DNA from: Nocardioidaceae bacterium
GTDB taxonomy: Bacteria; Actinomycetota; Actinomycetes; Propionibacteriales; Nocardioidaceae
Direction: 5' to 3'
Assembly (NCBI GenBank): GCA_025965395.1
Contig: JAOPXA010000003.1
Coordinates: 1 to 8,794, forward strand
DNA: 8,794 nt
The notes below the pieces were generated by a model. The model made no database searches. It had not been told where the DNA came from and saw only the letters and a program-made list of their open reading frames with translations. The translations under genes and the position numbers were made by a program. The stretch's first letter is position 1. Every line of letters begins with the position of its first letter. Below, piece after piece: positions 6,754-8,794 of this stretch.

Positions 6754-7402
6754 GTGCAAAAGCCCGCGCGCGCATCTGAGGCGCTTCGACAGCTATCTGC
6801 TCCCGGACCATTTCCACGTCCGCACCGTGGCGGGCTGCCCACGTGCCGAGCACGTCGAGCCATCGACCGAGCTCTTGCGGCGTGCACTCAGGGTGGAACT
6901 GCCAACCCAGCGCCTTGGCGCCATGTGTCTCGTCGATGAATGCTTGCACACCGCTCGCCGAGCGCCCGAGGATCCGTGAGCTGGCGGGAGGCACGAAGGC
7001 ATCCGAGTGCATCTGGACCCAAGGCCCGGGCGGGCACAGGACCGGGTCGCCACCTTCGATCACGTAGAACCCGATCTCCGGGCTGGGCGAGTCCGCAACC
7101 GAGCCACCCAGCGCATGCGCCAAGAGCTGTGCGCCATAGCAAAGGCCGAGCACCGGCGTGCCAGCATCGAGCGCCGCATTCACGAAGCGCGATTCCGCCG
7201 CCACAACATCGGCAGCCTTGGCGCTGTGCGCGCTTCGACCCGAGCCCAGAAGGAGCACGAGGTCGGTTGGCTGACCGTCGAACGCCGGCAACGCGTCGCG
7301 GTCAAGCGGGACGAGGTCGGCACCTGCGGCGACCAACCACTCACCCACGAAACCCGTGTCGTTGTCACCGACATCACCCACCACCAGTACGCGCACACGC
7401 AA
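6683..7402 (-). CDS. Class I glutamine amidotransferase domain protein
   Basis: A stand-alone GATase1 protein of up to 239 residues. The nucleophile elbow is GLCYGAQ with Cys88, and the second triad segment is WQFHPE with His170 and Glu172, so the full Cys-His-Glu triad is present. An oxyanion-type loop LLGSGRSAHS lies at about 51-60. Family members hydrolyse glutamine to supply ammonia to a synthetase, or act on gamma-glutamyl compounds. This is the GMP-synthase-like GATase type without a fused synthetase, and no partner gene is nearby, so the acceptor is unknown. After the GATase fold (ending near 185) is a tail of about 54 residues with two probable helices. The frame opens at TTG (7400-7402). 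A GTG two codons later (7394-7396) is an equally good start, and the upstream TAGAAC at 7403-7408 would give a leaderless transcript beginning there. The gene is convergent with the EamA permease gene, and their 3' ends overlap by 71 bases. Confidence 0.85.
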   Translation of the reverse strand: MRVRVLVVGDVGDNDTGFVGEWLVAAGADLVPLDRDALPAFDGQPTDLVLLLGSGRSAHSAKAADVVAAESRFVNAALDAGTPVLGLCYGAQLLAHALGGSVADSPSPEIGFYVIEGGDPVLCPPGPWVQMHSDAFVPPASSRILGRSASGVQAFIDETHGAKALGWQFHPECTPQELGRWLDVLGTWAARHGADVEMVREQIAVEAPQMRARAFALTEAAVALLLDRAAPTEPARSPQ

Positions 7403-7404
7403 GT

Positions 7405-7432
7405 TCTATCAGGTCGGGTCTATCAGGTCGGG
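7405..7432. repeat. Perfect 14-base tandem duplication
   Basis: The plus-strand unit TCTATCAGGTCGGG occurs at 7405-7418 and again, immediately and without mismatch, at 7419-7432. It lies in the 77-base divergent gap between the glutamine amidotransferase and the holin-family gene. On the minus strand each copy ends in GACCTGATAGA, so the copy next to the amidotransferase forms part of its possible -10 (TAGAAC). It may be a recent slippage duplication or a pair of regulator half-sites. Confidence 0.75.
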
Positions 7433-7479
7433 CGTACGTGCTGAGCCGCGGTTGTGGGCCGGGATGGGAAGATGTGCCC

Positions 7480-7860
7480 ATGACACGTTTCTGGACCACC
7501 TGGGTATCCAACGGGCTTGCGCTCGCAGTCGCCGCAGCCCTCTTGGGTTCGAACCTCGACATCGGCGACAATGCGGACTCGACCTGGACCTGGCTCATCA
7601 CCTTGGCACTCGTGGCCGTGCTGTTCACCGTGGTCAACGTCTTCATCGCGCCGATCGTCAAGATCCTCTCGATCCCCTTCATCTTCTTCACGTTCGGCCT
7701 GTTCCTGCTCGTTATCAACGCGCTCCTCCTGCTGCTGACAGAGTGGTTGGCCGACCTGTTCGGCATTTCGTTCACCGTCGACGGATTCTGGATCGCCGTC
7801 CTCGCCTCGATCATCATCTCGATCGTCAACGGCGCCGTAGGCATCGCTTTCCGACGCTGA
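7480..7860 (+). CDS. Phage-holin-4-like four-helix membrane protein (PF04020 type)
   Basis: A 126-residue, almost wholly hydrophobic protein with four predicted membrane helices at about 9-24, 37-57, 64-88 and 102-122. The central segment, with NVFIAPIVKILSIPF followed by FGLFLLVINALLLLL, is the hallmark of the PF04020 (phage holin 4_2, YvlD-like) family. Despite the name, most members are chromosomal proteins of unknown function. Nothing nearby is phage-like, so I do not infer lysis. The ATG at 7480-7482 is chosen because it opens directly into the first helix and has GGGAAG 8 bases upstream. The same frame is open further upstream, but that part is antisense to the amidotransferase gene and reads as arginine/histidine/proline-rich non-protein sequence. 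It ends 3 bases before the tyrosine phosphatase start, so the two are probably co-transcribed and translationally coupled. Confidence 0.88.
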   Translation: MTRFWTTWVSNGLALAVAAALLGSNLDIGDNADSTWTWLITLALVAVLFTVVNVFIAPIVKILSIPFIFFTFGLFLLVINALLLLLTEWLADLFGISFTVDGFWIAVLASIIISIVNGAVGIAFRR

Positions 7861-7863
7861 CCC

Positions 7864-8352
7864 ATGTACGCGATCGCGCTGGTATGCCTCGGCAACATTT
7901 GCCGCTCACCCATGGCGCACGTCGTGCTCGAGGCGCGCCTGCACGACGCTGGCCTCGATGACCAAGTCGCCGTCGCCTCGTCGGGCACGGGTGGATGGCA
8001 CACCGGCGAGGCCATGGACTCGCGCGCAGCCAAGGTGCTGAGCGGTCACTCATACGACCCATCGCGTCACGTGGCGGAGCACTTCACGACGGATTGGTAT
8101 GCCGAGCACGACCTCATCCTCGCGATGGATGACAGCAACTATGCCGACATCATCGACCTCGCTCCGACGGTGGCCGAGCAGAGCAAGGTGCGGATGTTCC
8201 GAGACTTTGACCCCGAGGCCACGGCAGGTGACAACGAGGTCCCCGATCCTTGGTACGGCGGACGTGAGGGCTTCGAGCGCGTGCTCGCGATGATCGAGCG
8301 GACGACCGACGGACTCATCGCGCAGATCCCGGACCTCATCAACCCGGCGTAG
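7864..8352 (+). CDS. Low-molecular-weight protein tyrosine phosphatase
   Basis: A cytoplasmic cysteine phosphatase of 162 residues, the normal length for the LMW-PTP family. The P-loop is at the very N-terminus, VCLGNICRSPMA, with nucleophile Cys8 and Arg14 (CX5R) and the conserved Ser15. The general acid is Asp128 in VPDPWYGG, which matches the family DPY/DPW loop. The segment LILAMDDSNYADI (about 84-96) is also typical. The mycobacterial PtpA is of this family. Bacterial members dephosphorylate tyrosine kinases, exopolysaccharide proteins or small phosphorylated substrates. No kinase or exopolysaccharide gene is in the window, so the substrate is open. The ATG lies 3 bases after the TGA of the holin-family gene and has no Shine-Dalgarno, so translation probably depends on ribosomes finishing the upstream gene. 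All catalytic residues are present, and activity is expected. Confidence 0.93.
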   Translation: MYAIALVCLGNICRSPMAHVVLEARLHDAGLDDQVAVASSGTGGWHTGEAMDSRAAKVLSGHSYDPSRHVAEHFTTDWYAEHDLILAMDDSNYADIIDLAPTVAEQSKVRMFRDFDPEATAGDNEVPDPWYGGREGFERVLAMIERTTDGLIAQIPDLINPA

Positions 8353-8376
8353 TGCCACACTTATTTTTGCCGAGGC

Positions 8377-8402
8377 TGTCGAAAGTCATCACGCGGTGCG
8401 TC
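8377..8402 (+). promoter_or_regulatory. ECF42-like promoter ahead of the DGPF gene
   Basis: TGTCGA (8377-8382) is followed after exactly 16 bases by CGTC (8399-8402). This resembles the motif I recall for ECF42 sigma factors (-35 TGTCGA, -10 CGA/TC), a group known for genetic linkage to DGPF proteins. It lies 54 bases upstream of the DGPF start codon, in the right orientation. Transcription would start about 8408-8410, leaving a leader of roughly 50 bases with a good ribosome binding site. The cognate sigma gene, if it exists here, would lie beyond the right edge. Confidence 0.5.
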
Positions 8403-8444
8403 ACCCCCTTGAGAAGGCAGTGCGCTGGGCACCGCCGATGACCA

Positions 8445-8449
8445 AAGGA
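8445..8449 (+). promoter_or_regulatory. Ribosome binding site of the DGPF gene
   Basis: AAGGA, followed by 7 bases and the ATG at 8457-8459. It supports this start and shows that the gene has a proper leader, unlike pat and the EamA permease. Confidence 0.6.
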
Positions 8450-8456
8450 ACGACCG

Positions 8457-8794
8457 ATGGAATACATGATCCTCATCCACGTCGACGAGTCACACGTACC
8501 GGCAACGCCGGGATCCCCTGAGTTCGACGAGCAGATGGGCGAGTGGTTCGCCTACAACCAGAAGCTCATCGACGGCGGGCACTGGGTCGCTGGAGCCAGC
8601 CTGCAACCGACTCTCACGGCCACCTTGCTCACCAAGTCCGGAGACACCAAGACCATCACCGACGGGCCCTACGCCGAGACCAAGGAGCAGGTGGCCGGTT
8701 TCTACCTGATCAAGGCATCAGACCTCGACGAGGCACTCGCCCTAGCCGAACAGATCCCCCTCCCGTATGCGACCTTCGAGGTCCGACCGATCGC
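8457..8794 (+). CDS. DGPF / YCII-related domain protein, 3' end beyond the window
   Basis: An open frame of 112 codons from the ATG at 8457-8459 to the right edge. The protein is a small alpha/beta ferredoxin-like YCII-related (DGPF) protein: it opens MEYMILIHVDE, has a helix with GEWFAYNQKLIDGG (about 28-41), then the family motif as DGPYAETKEQVAGFYLI (about 69-85) and a closing helix and strand with DLDEALALAEQIP and FEVRPI. The usual phenylalanine of DGPF is tyrosine here (Y72), a conservative change. Members are normally about 115-125 residues, so only the last few are missing. The biochemical role of the family is unsettled. The genes often stand next to ECF sigma factor genes (ECF42 group), which fits the upstream promoter-like element. 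A sigma factor gene just past the right edge is expected but not seen. Confidence 0.88.
   Translation, partial: MEYMILIHVDESHVPATPGSPEFDEQMGEWFAYNQKLIDGGHWVAGASLQPTLTATLLTKSGDTKTITDGPYAETKEQVAGFYLIKASDLDEALALAEQIPLPYATFEVRPI

Noticed and set aside
5757..6779. Plus-strand open frame of 340 codons overlapping the EamA gene in another frame.
   Set aside because: The translation is arginine-rich and low in hydrophobic residues, while the other frame encodes a clear ten-helix permease.
6940..7479. Upstream extension of the holin-family frame (about 180 extra codons).
   Set aside because: It lies antisense to the amidotransferase gene and reads as Arg/His/Pro-rich sequence. The internal ATG at 7480 with GGGAAG upstream is the natural start.
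7480..7860. Holin-family protein as a sign of a prophage.
   Set aside because: PF04020 proteins are common chromosomal genes. No endolysin, tail, portal, integrase or att-like repeat is present.
8353..8370. Possible terminator after the phosphatase gene (T-rich run after a short GGC/GCC inverted repeat).
   Set aside because: The stem is only 3 pairs long, and the T run is separated from it by several bases. This is too weak to call.

Overview
The window is high-GC, densely coded DNA with actinobacterial gene content: an actinobacterial-type branched-chain 2-oxoacid dehydrogenase operon, a Pat-type aromatic aminotransferase, a DGPF (YCII-related) protein, and several starts that look leaderless. 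I infer a member of the Actinomycetota, possibly Nocardioidaceae-like. The genus cannot be fixed from sequence reading alone.

Layout. Bases 1-4560 carry four genes on the minus strand. In order of transcription these are the E1 alpha, E1 beta and E2 genes of a branched-chain 2-oxoacid dehydrogenase complex (bkdA, bkdB, bkdC, joined by 4-base stop/start overlaps) and an MFS transporter that runs off the left edge. The 144-base gap above bkdA holds a perfect CRP-type box (TGTGA-N6-TCACA). Upstream of it, also on the minus strand, is a histidinol-phosphate/aromatic aminotransferase gene (pat type, 4705-5766). A 36-base divergent gap separates pat from an EamA-family permease on the plus strand (5803-6753). 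The 3' end of that permease gene overlaps the 3' end of a class I glutamine amidotransferase gene on the minus strand (6683-7402). A 77-base divergent gap containing a perfect 14-base tandem duplication leads to a plus-strand pair: a small four-helix holin-family (PF04020-like) membrane protein and a low-molecular-weight tyrosine phosphatase, 3 bases apart. The window ends in a DGPF/YCII-family gene cut at the right edge. It is preceded by a TGTCGA-N16-CGTC element that fits the promoter type I recall for ECF42 sigma factors.

How the genes fit together. BkdABC decarboxylates branched-chain 2-oxoacids to acyl-CoAs (Val/Leu/Ile catabolism and branched fatty-acid primers). The neighbouring aminotransferase makes or consumes 2-oxoacids, but its family prefers aromatic substrates, so a shared pathway is only suggested. 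No E3 (lipoamide dehydrogenase) gene is in the window. The right half looks like conserved housekeeping genes. I found no tRNA, rRNA, CRISPR array, insertion sequence or phage module, and no clearly undescribed multi-gene system. The signals most worth following are regulatory: the CRP-type box, the ECF42-like promoter and the compact leaderless-looking starts.
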